Source: Dictyobacter formicarum
GTDB lineage: Bacteria > Chloroflexota > Ktedonobacteria > Ktedonobacterales > Ktedonobacteraceae
Reading direction: 5' to 3'
Assembly: GCF_016587435.1 (NCBI RefSeq)
Contig: NZ_BNJJ01000013.1
Span: 62,001 to 126,000 of the forward strand
DNA length: 64,000 nucleotides
Position 1 is the first letter of the stretch. Every line of letters starts with the position of its first letter. The notes beneath the pieces were generated by a model that was not told where the DNA came from, searched no databases, and worked only from the letters and a program-made list of their open reading frames with translations. The translations under genes were made by a program, and so were the position numbers. Shown one piece after another: positions 24,349 through 33,254 of this stretch.

Positions 24349-25824
24349 ATGTTGGAGACCATCACTTCTACCATTGAGGATCATCATTTATTGCCAGCGG
24401 AGGGTGTTGTGGTTGTAGCTGTGTCGGGAGGCGCTGACTCGCTGTGCTTGCTGCATGTGCTCCATCAACTCTGTGGCCCCGCTAAACGCTATCCGCTGGT
24501 GTCCTTGCATGTGGCCCATTTGAATCATCAGTTGCGAGGTCAGGCGAGCGCACAAGAAGCTGAGGCGGTGGCGCACATCGCCCGTGCCTGGCAGATTCCC
24601 GTAACGCTGGGCAGCGTGGATGTCGCCAGCCTGGCGGCTCAAGAGCATCGCTCCCTTGAAGAGGCGGCCCGGCTGGCCCGCTATCGCTTCTTACGCGAGG
24701 TGGCGCAGGGACAGCCTATCGCGGTCGCCCATCATCTTGATGACCAGGTGGAAACGCTGCTACTCCATTGGTTACGCGGCGGCGGCATCGCCAGCATGGT
24801 GGGACTCCAACCACGGCAGCAGGATATTATTCGTCCTCTGCTGGCCGTCAGCCATGCGGACACACTGGCATACTGCGCACAACATCAGCTTGTGCCAGTT
24901 GAAGATGCAAGCAATCGCGATGTGCGCTTTCTGCGCAACCGTATCCGCCACGAGCTCCTACCTCTACTTGAGGCCATGAATCCTGGTTTCCGAGACACAT
25001 TGCTGCGCAATGCCGAGGTACTGCAGGTAGATTTTGCCTGGATTAACGCACAGGTAGACCAGTGGTGGCCACAGATTGTCTTACAGGAGCAGCCAGATCA
25101 GGTACAGCTATCTATCCCTCCTCTGAAGTCGCTCTCCCCAAGTTTGCAACACCACCTGCTACGCCGGGCTACCGCCCATCTATATGCCGGCCAATCCCCT
25201 CTAGAGGCTCGCCACTATCAGTTGCTGGGCCAGTTGTTGCAACGGCCAGCTACGCGCGAGGTTGTGACCCTACATTTACCACAACATCTTCACACCATAC
25301 GCAGAGGTGATATACTAGTCTTCAAATGTATTTCTGAACAAGCAAGCGAAGATAAAAAAGAGTCACCTCTTCGTGAGGTGGCCCTTCCGTTATCAGCTCG
25401 CATAACTGTTCCAGGCACCTCTTGGATCGCACAGACCGAGTGGGTGCCGGAAAATATCACCAGACAGGTACAAACAGCCCTACGTCAACAGGACTGGTCA
25501 ACAGTCTGGAACATTTTACCAACAACACCGCATACTGTCTATGTGGATGCAGATACACTTACAGGAGATCGTTCTGCTCCAGATCTGCGCGTGCGCACGC
25601 GCAGGGACGGAGATCGTATTCAACCGCTGGGCATGAAGCAGGAGAAAAAAGTCAAAGATGTTTTGATTGATAAGCATATTCCACGCGAGGAGCGGGCACA
25701 GCTGCCACTGTTCTTTTCAGGTGCACGTTGCATCTGGTTAGGTGGCGTCCACCTCGATCACCGCGTACGCTTGACTGAGACGACGCGCAGGATCATTCGC
25801 TTGTCAATCACCCATTCATTATGA
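24349..25824 (+). CDS. tilS: tRNA(Ile)-lysidine synthetase
   Basis: Converts C34 of tRNA-Ile(CAU) to lysidine using ATP and lysine, an essential decoding enzyme. 491 residues: N-terminal PP-loop ATPase with VVAVSGGADSLCLLHVL (~residues 22-38), HHLDDQVETLLLHWLRGGG, then NRDVRFLRNRIRHELLPLL; a middle helical domain and the C-terminal TilS domain near 420-480 (TRRDGDRIQPLGMKQEKKVKDVLID). Full length for the family. It is followed 19 bases later by hpt, the usual partner, and the pair ends at a terminator. Confidence 0.96.
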   Translation: MLETITSTIEDHHLLPAEGVVVVAVSGGADSLCLLHVLHQLCGPAKRYPLVSLHVAHLNHQLRGQASAQEAEAVAHIARAWQIPVTLGSVDVASLAAQEHRSLEEAARLARYRFLREVAQGQPIAVAHHLDDQVETLLLHWLRGGGIASMVGLQPRQQDIIRPLLAVSHADTLAYCAQHQLVPVEDASNRDVRFLRNRIRHELLPLLEAMNPGFRDTLLRNAEVLQVDFAWINAQVDQWWPQIVLQEQPDQVQLSIPPLKSLSPSLQHHLLRRATAHLYAGQSPLEARHYQLLGQLLQRPATREVVTLHLPQHLHTIRRGDILVFKCISEQASEDKKESPLREVALPLSARITVPGTSWIAQTEWVPENITRQVQTALRQQDWSTVWNILPTTPHTVYVDADTLTGDRSAPDLRVRTRRDGDRIQPLGMKQEKKVKDVLIDKHIPREERAQLPLFFSGARCIWLGGVHLDHRVRLTETTRRIIRLSITHSL

Positions 25825-25843
25825 TAAATAAAAAGAGGAACAC

Positions 25844-26428
25844 ATGCATCAAGATATCGAAGAAATTCTTATTTCAGAAGAGCAATTGCAGGCTAAAATT
25901 ACTTCCCTGGGACAGCAAATCGCTCATGATTATGCAGGCAAAAACCTGCTCTTACTGGGAACCTTAAAAGGAGCCGTCCCTTTTATCGCCGATCTGGCCC
26001 GTGCCATTGACCTGCCGCTGGAAATCGATTATATGGCGGTTGCCAGCTATGGGAATACTACCCAATCCAGCGGTATTGTGCGGATCATCAAAGATCTAGA
26101 GGGTCCAATTGACCAGAAACATGTGCTGATAATTGAGGATATCATTGATAGTGGCCTTACCCTGCATTATTTGGTCGATCTACTCAGGCGCCGTAATCCG
26201 CTTAGTTTGAAGATCTGTTCCCTGCTCAATAAAGAGCGCACTCGTCTCAAAGATGTGTCCATTGACTACCATGGCTTTACCATTCCCGATAAATTTGTCG
26301 TTGGCTATGGCCTCGACTACGCTCAGCTCTACCGCAATCTCCCCTATATCGGCATTCTAAAGCCGTCCGTCTACTCCGAAACCACCCGGCCCGAAAAACA
26401 ACATAAAAGCATGGCCGAAGAATTTTAA
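25844..26428 (+). CDS. hpt: Hypoxanthine phosphoribosyltransferase
   Basis: Salvages hypoxanthine/guanine to IMP/GMP using PRPP. 194 residues: GTLKGAVPFIADL near residue 39, the SYGN segment of the flexible loop, and PRPP-binding VLIIEDIIDSGLTL at about residues 89-102, with VVGYGLDY near 150. aagaggaa ribosome site before ATG. The tilS-hpt pairing is conserved in many bacteria. The transcript ends at a textbook terminator 20 bases on. Confidence 0.95.
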   Translation: MHQDIEEILISEEQLQAKITSLGQQIAHDYAGKNLLLLGTLKGAVPFIADLARAIDLPLEIDYMAVASYGNTTQSSGIVRIIKDLEGPIDQKHVLIIEDIIDSGLTLHYLVDLLRRRNPLSLKICSLLNKERTRLKDVSIDYHGFTIPDKFVVGYGLDYAQLYRNLPYIGILKPSVYSETTRPEKQHKSMAEEF

Positions 26429-26448
26429 AATGCATGTAAACAAAGAAG

Positions 26449-26483
26449 GCTGATCCGCAGTGTGCTGCGGATCAGCTTTTTTT
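26449..26483 (+). terminator. Rho-independent terminator of tilS-hpt
   Basis: Arms gctgatccgcag (26449-26460) and its inverse (26465-26476), loop tgtg, followed by seven T. Confidence 0.92.
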
Positions 26484-26502
26484 AATGCAAGTGTACTATC
26501 TT

Positions 26503-27477
26503 CTATCCTTTGACGCTACCGATGGTCAAGCCGGATTTAAAGAAGCGTTGGGCTAATAAGAAGACAATTACCAGCGGCACGGATATGATGATCGATGTGG
26601 CTGCAAAGTAACCCCATGGGGTACGGAAGTCTCCCTGGAGGCGATAGAGACCCAGGATAAAGGTGAGGTTTGAGCCGGTGTCGTTAGCGTTCAGAATGTA
26701 GTTGGCAATCGCAAACTCGCTCCACCCACCAACAAAAATCAGGAGTCCAGAAGCTGCCAACGCTGGTGCCGCCAGCGGCATGATCACGCGCCAGAAAGCC
26801 TCCCACTGACTGGCGCCATCAATGATAGCAGCCTGGTCTAATTCAATTGGCAGCGTATCAAAGTAGCCTTTGATATTCCAGCAGCTAAACACAATCGAGG
26901 TTGCCACGTATATCATGGACAGGCCAAACAATGGCGCACTATCCAGGAGATTGAGATACTGCAGCAGATAATAGTAGGCGCTGATAACCAGCAAGCCTGG
27001 GAAGGCCTGTAAGACCAGCAAGAGGTCAAGGGACAGCTTACGACCTTTAAAGCGGAAGCGCGAGAGCGCATAAGCACCTGTCATGGAAAAAAAGAGCCCG
27101 ACCACTGTGGACAAACCGCAAACAAACAATGTGTTGCCCAACCAGGCCAACAGGGGCTCCTGCGTAAAGGCATAGACGTAATTATCCCAGCTGGGATTAA
27201 CCGGCAACAGGTGCAGATCTGTCGTGTACAGGTTCTGGCTACCGGCGAATGAAGCCTGCACTACAAAATAGATCGGGAACAGCGCAAAGATCGCCATAAC
27301 GATCAGAAAGATATAGATCAGGCCGAGTTGAAAAGCGGTCACCACTTTACGGCGGCGTATCCTGGCGTCAATACGAGCACGATAACGTTTGTGCTCGGCC
27401 GTCTCCACAGGCAATACAATATTATCTGTGGCAGAAACTGGCTTTGGGGTCGTGGTGGCTGTAATATTTTTGCTCAT
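26503..27477 (-). CDS. Sugar ABC transporter permease, MalG-like
   Basis: Inner-membrane permease of a carbohydrate uptake (CUT1) ABC transporter. 324 residues: a ~45-residue polar N-terminus, then six membrane helices; the EAA loop that contacts the ATPase reads ELDQAAIIDGASQWEAFWRVIMPLAAPALA (about residues 225-254). The C-terminus TIGSVKG matches MalG-type proteins. Its ATG overlaps the stop of the MalF-like gene by 4 bases. No MalK-type ATPase lies in the window, so a shared ATPase elsewhere must energise it. Confidence 0.92.
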   Translation of the reverse strand: MSKNITATTTPKPVSATDNIVLPVETAEHKRYRARIDARIRRRKVVTAFQLGLIYIFLIVMAIFALFPIYFVVQASFAGSQNLYTTDLHLLPVNPSWDNYVYAFTQEPLLAWLGNTLFVCGLSTVVGLFFSMTGAYALSRFRFKGRKLSLDLLLVLQAFPGLLVISAYYYLLQYLNLLDSAPLFGLSMIYVATSIVFSCWNIKGYFDTLPIELDQAAIIDGASQWEAFWRVIMPLAAPALAASGLLIFVGGWSEFAIANYILNANDTGSNLTFILGLYRLQGDFRTPWGYFAATSIIISVPLVIVFLLAQRFFKSGLTIGSVKG

Positions 27478-28394
27478 GCCGTCGCCTCCCTTGGGGAACT
27501 ACCCAATGTGCGCGTCAGGAATGTTACTGAACCCAGTACAAGAAAGACCAGAACAGCAAAGGCGGCAATCTGTGCATAATGAATGTTGCCAGCATTCTGG
27601 CCTAGAACTTTATTATAGATATACACCATGACAAATGAGGTGGCACCTGGTCGGTCGGCACTGGTAATTGGACCACCCTGTGTGATCAGGTAAACTACTC
27701 CGAACATCTGGAAGGTGGTAATGGCGCTCAAAATAGTGGCGGGGGTAATGGCTGGAACCAACAATGGCAGTGTCACCGCACGGAAGCGCTGCCAGGCATT
27801 AGCGCCATCAACGTTGGCAGCCTCTCCCAGCTCCGCTGGCACGCTCTGTAGCGCACCTAAAATGACAATGGTGAAGAAAGGATAGGACAACCAGACGTTC
27901 ACCACTACTACGGCAATAAATGCCCAGATGGGATCAGTTAGCCAGGGGATGCCAAATTGAGGGCCAAAAAAGACACGTCCAATCTGGTTGAGGGGACCAA
28001 AATCATAGTTGAAGAGGAACTTCCAGATCAATGAGGTGATCGCGTATGGGGTCGCCCAGGGAACCAACAATACAACACGCCAGAAGGCCAGACCCTTGAT
28101 TTTCTTATTATTGAGTGCCAGCGCAGTCGCAAGTCCAATGAATAAGAATAATGTGATGCAGACCGCTACATAAAACAAAGTGATTCCTAATACATAGATT
28201 AAATCGCTATTGACAACGCTAAACCAGTAGGTATAGCTGTTCAAACCCGCAAAGTTGTATTCGTTGTTGAATAGCGTATTGTTGGTGAACGAAAGATAAA
28301 TGGTATAGATAATTGGAGTGAGGTTAATAACTGCAATGGTCAGCAGCATTGGTAGCAGGTAGAGAAAAATTTGTGAACGTTTGACTCTTAACAT
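27474..28394 (-). CDS. Sugar ABC transporter permease, MalF-like
   Basis: Partner permease of the MalG-like protein. 306 residues with six membrane helices and an EAA loop (VPAELGEAANVDGANAWQRF, about residues 200-219) toward the C-terminal half. It lacks the large periplasmic P2 loop of enterobacterial MalF, as is usual in Gram-positives. It overlaps the downstream permease start by 4 bases, so translation is coupled. A ~380-base gap rich in hairpins separates it from the binding-protein gene upstream. Confidence 0.92.
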   Translation of the reverse strand: MLRVKRSQIFLYLLPMLLTIAVINLTPIIYTIYLSFTNNTLFNNEYNFAGLNSYTYWFSVVNSDLIYVLGITLFYVAVCITLFLFIGLATALALNNKKIKGLAFWRVVLLVPWATPYAITSLIWKFLFNYDFGPLNQIGRVFFGPQFGIPWLTDPIWAFIAVVVVNVWLSYPFFTIVILGALQSVPAELGEAANVDGANAWQRFRAVTLPLLVPAITPATILSAITTFQMFGVVYLITQGGPITSADRPGATSFVMVYIYNKVLGQNAGNIHYAQIAAFAVLVFLVLGSVTFLTRTLGSSPREATA

Positions 28395-28461
28395 GGCTAC
28401 TCGCTCCTTCTGAGAACGTCAGGTACACTCAGCATAAGAGTAGGGCCTTTCTGTATTTAGT

Positions 28462-28762
28462 AGAGAGTGTCCGACTCCCATATCCATCGCGGTCTCTCTG
28501 CCTCACACTTTGCACCAACATAAAAAGAGATTAGGGAGCGTCAGCGCCCCCCAGGCTGACGAACAGCGCACTTCCCATCATACGCGTCTTCTTACGGCAT
28601 GAGCTCCTAGACTCTGAGACTCAAAAACGCTTCCTTGTGTTGGTGCATCGGGTGCGCACCGCGCACCCGATGCACCAACACATAAAACCAGCGCGGGTGC
28701 GCATGCACCCGCCCGTGCGGGAGCGACCAGGCTCCAAGGCACTGGGAGTCGGACACTTTCTT
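28462..28762. mobile_element. About 300-bp element bounded by inverted repeats, inside the binding-protein/permease gap
   Basis: gtgtccgactccca at 28467-28480 is matched by its exact inverse at 28743-28756; including flanking A/G bases the match is about 18 of 20. Within lie a perfect 22-bp-arm hairpin (28636-28657 and 28661-28682, loop acc), an extra half-arm copy (tgcaccaacataaaa near 28513), and small GC hairpins (agcgtcagcgccccccaggctgacg; gcgggtgcgcatgcacccgc). There is no open frame of substance. It resembles a miniature inverted-repeat element; no target-site duplication was recognised, so mobility is inference. Confidence 0.6.
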
Positions 28763-28775
28763 AAATCCTGACGGA

Positions 28776-30029
28776 TTAAGAATTAATACCTTTGACGCCC
28801 TGCTCGGCAGCTTTCTGAGCGGCACTGAAAGCCGTATTTACGGACTGGCTACCTGACCACACAGCAGTCAGAGCATCCTGTATAGGCTTCCATAGAGCGG
28901 ACATGTAAGGTGTGTTTGGCAGTGGAACACCAACTTTGACCTGGGCCGAGTAGGCAGAGATAGCGACATTCTCGGTCACCGCTTTGTCAGCAGCGGCGGC
29001 GGCATTGGCTGGAATCTCGCTGGTGGCTTTGATCATGCTTAGCTGATTGTCTTTGTTGGTGTAGAATTTCATAATGTCGGCAACGGTTGCTGGATCTTTA
29101 GCGATCTTGGTCATCCAGAGCGATTTCACACCAACGAACGGGGTGGCTGGTGTGTTGCTAGCAGTTATGGTTGGCAGCTGCGCAAAACCAATGTCCATTT
29201 TGGCTTTGGTAGCATAGTCCGCATAGGACCATGGGCCATTGATGATAGCGGCAGCTTTACCCTCGGTGAAGAGAGAAGAAGCAATATCAATGCTGATCTG
29301 CTTTGGCAGATATGGGCGGAAGGAGCTGATGAATTGAGCAGCCTCAAGGGATTTGGAGGAATTGATGCCAACCGTTCCATCTGCGGTGACGTAGTTACCG
29401 CCGAAACCATAGAACCAGGGAGCATTGAAGTAGGCATCTTCTGTCGGCCACACGATCCCATATTTGCCCGGATTTTTCTGCTGGAAGGTTTTGGCGAAGT
29501 TCAGCATATCGTCCGTGGTCTTGGGTATATCTGTATCTTTGACCAGCTTTTTGTTGTACATCATGGTGATGGCTTCGGTGGTCTCAGGCACGCCGTAAAT
29601 TTTGCCATTGTAGGTCACGGCCTTGGCAGCGGCAGGTGTGAAGGTAGAATTAATATAATCGGAGCTCAAATACTGATCCATTGGCACAACCATGCGGCTG
29701 GCAGCCAGCTGGCCCAGTGAATCATCAGCCCAGGCAATAATGTCTGGTCCATTGCCGCCTTTCAGCGCGGTAATGGATTTGTCAATCAGTTGATCCTGCT
29801 CTACCAGCTTAATGGTGATATTCGGATGCTGCTTGTGATAGGCGTCAAAGATGGCCTTCTTGGCATTTAAATAGTCCCCCTGCCAGCCGTGCCAGATCGT
29901 GATGGTCTCGGGTTGATTTGATGGGCCCGAACTTTTCGAGGTGTCACCACTACCACCACATGCCGAAATCAACATGGCACACAGAATGGCCAGTGAAAGG
30001 AAACCAGTGATCACGCGTTTAGATAACAT
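28776..30029 (-). CDS. Sugar-binding lipoprotein of an ABC transporter, MalE-like
   Basis: Captures a maltodextrin-type or other oligosaccharide outside the membrane and delivers it to the permeases. 417 residues: lipoprotein signal ending in the lipobox LISAC (Cys ~24), then a Gly/Ser linker and a family-1 solute-binding fold, including ITIWHGWQGDYLNAKKAIFD and AAAIINGPWSYADYATKAKM. Sugar specificity cannot be read with certainty; the neighbouring cytosolic amylase-family enzyme suggests alpha-glucans. First gene of the transporter run, separated from the permeases by a hairpin-rich gap. Confidence 0.93.
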   Translation of the reverse strand: MLSKRVITGFLSLAILCAMLISACGGSGDTSKSSGPSNQPETITIWHGWQGDYLNAKKAIFDAYHKQHPNITIKLVEQDQLIDKSITALKGGNGPDIIAWADDSLGQLAASRMVVPMDQYLSSDYINSTFTPAAAKAVTYNGKIYGVPETTEAITMMYNKKLVKDTDIPKTTDDMLNFAKTFQQKNPGKYGIVWPTEDAYFNAPWFYGFGGNYVTADGTVGINSSKSLEAAQFISSFRPYLPKQISIDIASSLFTEGKAAAIINGPWSYADYATKAKMDIGFAQLPTITASNTPATPFVGVKSLWMTKIAKDPATVADIMKFYTNKDNQLSMIKATSEIPANAAAAADKAVTENVAISAYSAQVKVGVPLPNTPYMSALWKPIQDALTAVWSGSQSVNTAFSAAQKAAEQGVKGINS

Positions 30030-30415
30030 GATCTAAATCCTCCAAATATATTTAAGCTTAAGCTTTTGCGAGTTTACGCCTATAGGCGTAACACACCATG
30101 TCCTGATAACCTTATGCCTAAACAAGGCACGGAAAGTTAGCGCGAGCTGTACATCAGCTTGCAAAAGAAAGTTTGGGAGTTAGCTATTCCCGGCTTGAGT
30201 CTAGTCACTAACAACCAGGAGTCGGCATAGCTTGCACATGTGAAAAAGGGAGTAATGTGTGTATACATTGGTCTGTATACATGCAGCGTGCGTATAAGAG
30301 GTATATATAATTGGCTTCATGAAGCAACCACATCCACGGGTGTGCGCCAATACACAACAACGTCTCAGTCATCACCGCAACACTGCTGTACCAGAGCCCA
30401 AAGAATACGAAATAG
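30030..30415. promoter_or_regulatory. Promoter region of the transporter genes with an 18-bp palindrome
   Basis: The 386-base gap ahead of the binding-protein gene contains a perfect 18-bp palindrome ttacgcctataggcgtaa at 30074-30091, 45 bases from the start codon, and an overlapping ttaagcttaagctt next to the ribosome site. Size and place suit an operator for a sugar-responsive repressor. No coding frame was found. Confidence 0.5.
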
Positions 30416-30892
30416 TTACTCCGATTGACCAGTATCAACCTGGTTCAATTCTTTTTCAATGCTCTGACTTACCAACGTTAGATACTCTAAGAGCATTTTT
30501 TGTTTAGAAATATCCAGCACGCTCATCAACTCACGAATACGTAAGGTATGTTGCGTGTTGATCTTCTCACGTAAACGGCTTCCCTCCGCTGTTAGCGTGA
30601 TCAGGGTAACCCGACGGTCCTGCACACTTGGAACTCGCTTGACTAGCTTAAGATGCTGCAAGCGATCAATAATTCCTGTGACATTGCTTTTATCAGTTAT
30701 CAGCAACCGACTCAAATCAACCATCGAACGACCATTTACTTCATCTAAATACTGTAATGCCCAATACTGCCTGGTACTTAAACCATAATCAGCGAAAAAA
30801 CGATTGTCGCTATCATCTAATAAAATGAACGTTTTGGACAACAACTGATAGATCTCAAGTTCGATGCCAGCACCCTTACTAACTGGACCCAT
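30416..30892 (-). CDS. MarR-family transcriptional regulator
   Basis: 158 residues from ATG 30892, which has aaaggtg at a good distance; longer in-frame starts at 30910 and 30973 are poor, and 30973 coincides with the -35. Winged HTH: LSTRQYWALQYLDEV, VDLSRLLITDKSNVTGIIDRLQHLKLVKR, wing QDRRVTLITLTAEG, with dimerising helices at both ends. It lies between the transporter operon and the amylase gene, all on the minus strand, and similar 16-bp sites overlap its own promoter and precede the amylase gene, so it probably controls this sugar module and itself. Ligand unknown. Confidence 0.88.
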   Translation of the reverse strand: MGPVSKGAGIELEIYQLLSKTFILLDDSDNRFFADYGLSTRQYWALQYLDEVNGRSMVDLSRLLITDKSNVTGIIDRLQHLKLVKRVPSVQDRRVTLITLTAEGSRLREKINTQHTLRIRELMSVLDISKQKMLLEYLTLVSQSIEKELNQVDTGQSE

Positions 30893-30944
30893 GGATATCA
30901 CCTTTCCCATTTCTCCAGGGAAGATCTGGTAATTTCTATTGAAA

Positions 30945-30973
30945 AGTATACCGACAAACAGTTTGATTGTCAA
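30945..30973 (-). promoter_or_regulatory. Promoter of the MarR gene
   Basis: On the minus strand TTGACA (30973-30968), 17-base spacer, TATACT (30950-30945). Near-perfect consensus. A candidate operator (30960-30975) covers the -35. Confidence 0.8.
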
Positions 30974-30975
30974 CT
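30960..30975. promoter_or_regulatory. Candidate MarR operator overlapping the marR-like promoter
   Basis: agtttgattgtcaact matches the palindromic site agttgacttgtcaact at 32963-32978 at 13 of 16 positions and covers the -35 of the MarR promoter. Inference: autoregulatory site. Confidence 0.45.
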
Positions 30976-31003
30976 ATTGATCAGTAAATTTTCTACCAAA
31001 AAA

Positions 31004-32902
31004 CTATTTTTGTGATATGCAGCATATCTCAGCACCTAATGGGGGCAAGCTTATTTCGACCTGGCCATTATGAATTGGCAACAACGCCTGATCCTCTTGC
31101 CTTGAAAGTACTGCGCGCAGATAAACAGGCATTGGCCCGCTATTCTTTAACATATCATCTAATTGAACGTATACACGCGCCGGTTGTTCGCTATTATTCA
31201 GCACCACTAACACACAATCTTCATCATTATATCGTATATACGCACCAACTTGTGCTGAATCTACATCAGAATCGACAGCAATTTGCCGCCGTTTTCCGGT
31301 CCGCAGCACACGGTATTGATGACGTAACGCGATCAATCGACGATAGTAGGCCAGCATATCCTGGTCCTGTTGCTCTCCCCAGGCCATGGGTGCGCGACAA
31401 TAGGCATTCTCTTTATGCGCATCATCGCTCTGCGACAGACCAACTTCAGTACCATAATAGATAATTGGGGTCCCTTCAAGCGTCATCTGGAATGCCGTAG
31501 CCAGTTTCAGACGGTCGCGCTGCCCATCCGCCAGCCAGAGGAAACGATGCATATCATGGTTGTCTACTACCACAGCCCTGATCATACTGGGGGGAATCTC
31601 CTGGCTATGGGTATCCAGGAAGCTCAATAGTTCTTGCAGCGTGTTGCTACGCAGGGCAAAGGTGCGTCGCAGCATAGCAGACAGAGGAAAATCCATAAAG
31701 CCATCCATGCGACCTGCGTAGTCAACGATTTCTGACATTGGTGATGTGATTTCGCCAATGGTCAGGGCTTCCGGGTGCGCTGTTTTGATCGCCTGCTGAA
31801 ATGAAGTCCAGAAGGCGTGTGAGGGTCCCGATACATAATCCAGACGCAGCCCATCTGCACCATAATGCTCCAACCAGTAGAGAGCGGCCCCATTGAGGTA
31901 TTCACGCACCTCGGGTTCGTCTGTGCTCAGTTCGGGCATGGTATGGACCATAGCGTAGCTACGATAGGTGTGGGGGGGCTCAATTTCTGTAAAGTTGTAC
32001 CACCGGGCATAACGACTGGTAGGATTATTATAGGCATCGACAAAAGCAAAGTGCTCGTCAGAGGTATGGTTGGCCACAAAATCTAATAAGACGCGCATGC
32101 CACGCCGGTGGGCCTCTTGGATCAATTGTTGCAGTGTTTCATCCGTACCATAACGCCTGGCGACATGATGATAATCAGACGGATTATAACCATGATGACT
32201 GGGACTTTCAAATAGCGGGGAAAGCCAGAGGCAATTCACGCCTAAGGACTGGATATAGTCCAATTTTTCGATAATGCCGCGCAGTGTTCCCCCAAAGAAA
32301 TCTGTAATGCCGCAGTTCTCTTCACTGTGCAAAGGAGCTTCATCCTGAGCCGAGCTAAAGCGATCGACAAATATCTGATAGACGATGGCCTCATGCCACC
32401 ACTCTGGCGCTTCCCAGCGATCAACATGATAAGCAAAGCAGCGCCCTTTCTTTTGGGCCACGGTCACAGGATCCACACGGTCAGCATACCAGTGTAGAGA
32501 GGAATCACTCAGGCTCCAGCCATCCGCACGATAGCGGACCAGGGTGCCGTCTTTTTGGGCTGGTATGCACACCTGCCAGATGCGAGCCGTCTGTCCTGTC
32601 TCGGCATTATAATGCTGCTGTTCCAATAGCTCGGCAAAAAGCACCGTTCCCCGCTCGACAATCCCTCTTTCACCAGCAGGTTCGGTGCCATCTGTGGTGT
32701 AATATACTGCCACCCGCTCAATGGGCTTATTAACATTAACAAACAGTGAAATCGTGACGGCTTGCCCGGGCTGAGGATCAAGAGGCTGTATCTGACTTAA
32801 ATGAGCCAGTCCATCTTCAATCGCAGCATCGAAACGTCGCTTGTGCACAGAAGTATATGGGGAAAAAAAGAAGTCTATAAGTTGAGTCATTCCGGCACTC
32901 AC
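31004..32902 (-). CDS. Alpha-amylase family (GH13) enzyme, neopullulanase/cyclomaltodextrinase-like
   Basis: Hydrolyses or rearranges alpha-1,4/1,6-linked maltodextrins; there is no signal peptide, so it acts on imported sugars. 632 residues: N-terminal Ig-like domain (~20-130), (beta/alpha)8 catalytic domain from YQIFVDRF (~175) with the four GH13 regions DFVANHTS, GLRLDYVS (nucleophile Asp), GEITSP (acid/base Glu) and VVDNHD (third Asp), and a C-terminal beta domain. All three acids are intact. It lies one gene from the MalE/F/G-like transporter, with the MarR gene between, which supports a maltodextrin pathway. The exact specificity within GH13 is uncertain. Confidence 0.92.
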   Translation of the reverse strand: MSAGMTQLIDFFFSPYTSVHKRRFDAAIEDGLAHLSQIQPLDPQPGQAVTISLFVNVNKPIERVAVYYTTDGTEPAGERGIVERGTVLFAELLEQQHYNAETGQTARIWQVCIPAQKDGTLVRYRADGWSLSDSSLHWYADRVDPVTVAQKKGRCFAYHVDRWEAPEWWHEAIVYQIFVDRFSSAQDEAPLHSEENCGITDFFGGTLRGIIEKLDYIQSLGVNCLWLSPLFESPSHHGYNPSDYHHVARRYGTDETLQQLIQEAHRRGMRVLLDFVANHTSDEHFAFVDAYNNPTSRYARWYNFTEIEPPHTYRSYAMVHTMPELSTDEPEVREYLNGAALYWLEHYGADGLRLDYVSGPSHAFWTSFQQAIKTAHPEALTIGEITSPMSEIVDYAGRMDGFMDFPLSAMLRRTFALRSNTLQELLSFLDTHSQEIPPSMIRAVVVDNHDMHRFLWLADGQRDRLKLATAFQMTLEGTPIIYYGTEVGLSQSDDAHKENAYCRAPMAWGEQQDQDMLAYYRRLIALRHQYRVLRTGKRRQIAVDSDVDSAQVGAYIRYNDEDCVLVVLNNSEQPARVYVQLDDMLKNSGPMPVYLRAVLSRQEDQALLPIHNGQVEISLPPLGAEICCISQK

Positions 32903-32962
32903 CTCTTCTTCGGGTACAACCAGATACGCTGGGTACCATCATAATATCGTTTGCAAGACAAC

Positions 32963-32978
32963 AGTTGACTTGTCAACT
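32963..32978. promoter_or_regulatory. Candidate MarR operator upstream of the amylase gene
   Basis: agttgac-tt-gtcaact has perfect 7-bp arms and sits 61 bases before the amylase start, similar to the site on the MarR promoter. The rest of the 32903-33254 gap holds the divergent promoters and no gene. Confidence 0.5.
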
Positions 32979-33254
32979 ATACCTAAGTCTAATGATTTTA
33001 GCTAGTTTGTCAAGCTATGACATTCTCAACTATGCTACAATGGCCTTGTCCAACCTGCTGACAATATCTATTGAAAAACGGCCGGTTGCATACATGTAGT
33101 ACGCTACAATCGGATGGGCGCCACCTGGAGAGCATACGTTGTCTCTTATAGCTGACATGGCACAGTTGCCGTGTAGTGAATGGTGGTGTAGCAAGCCGCA
33201 AGCGAGCTGCGTTTCTGATTGCTTTTCATACATATCAATAGAGGAGATTTTGTA

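Noticed and set aside
28462..28762. Classical insertion sequence
   Set aside because: Only ~300 bases with no transposase frame and no recognised target-site duplication; at most a non-autonomous element.
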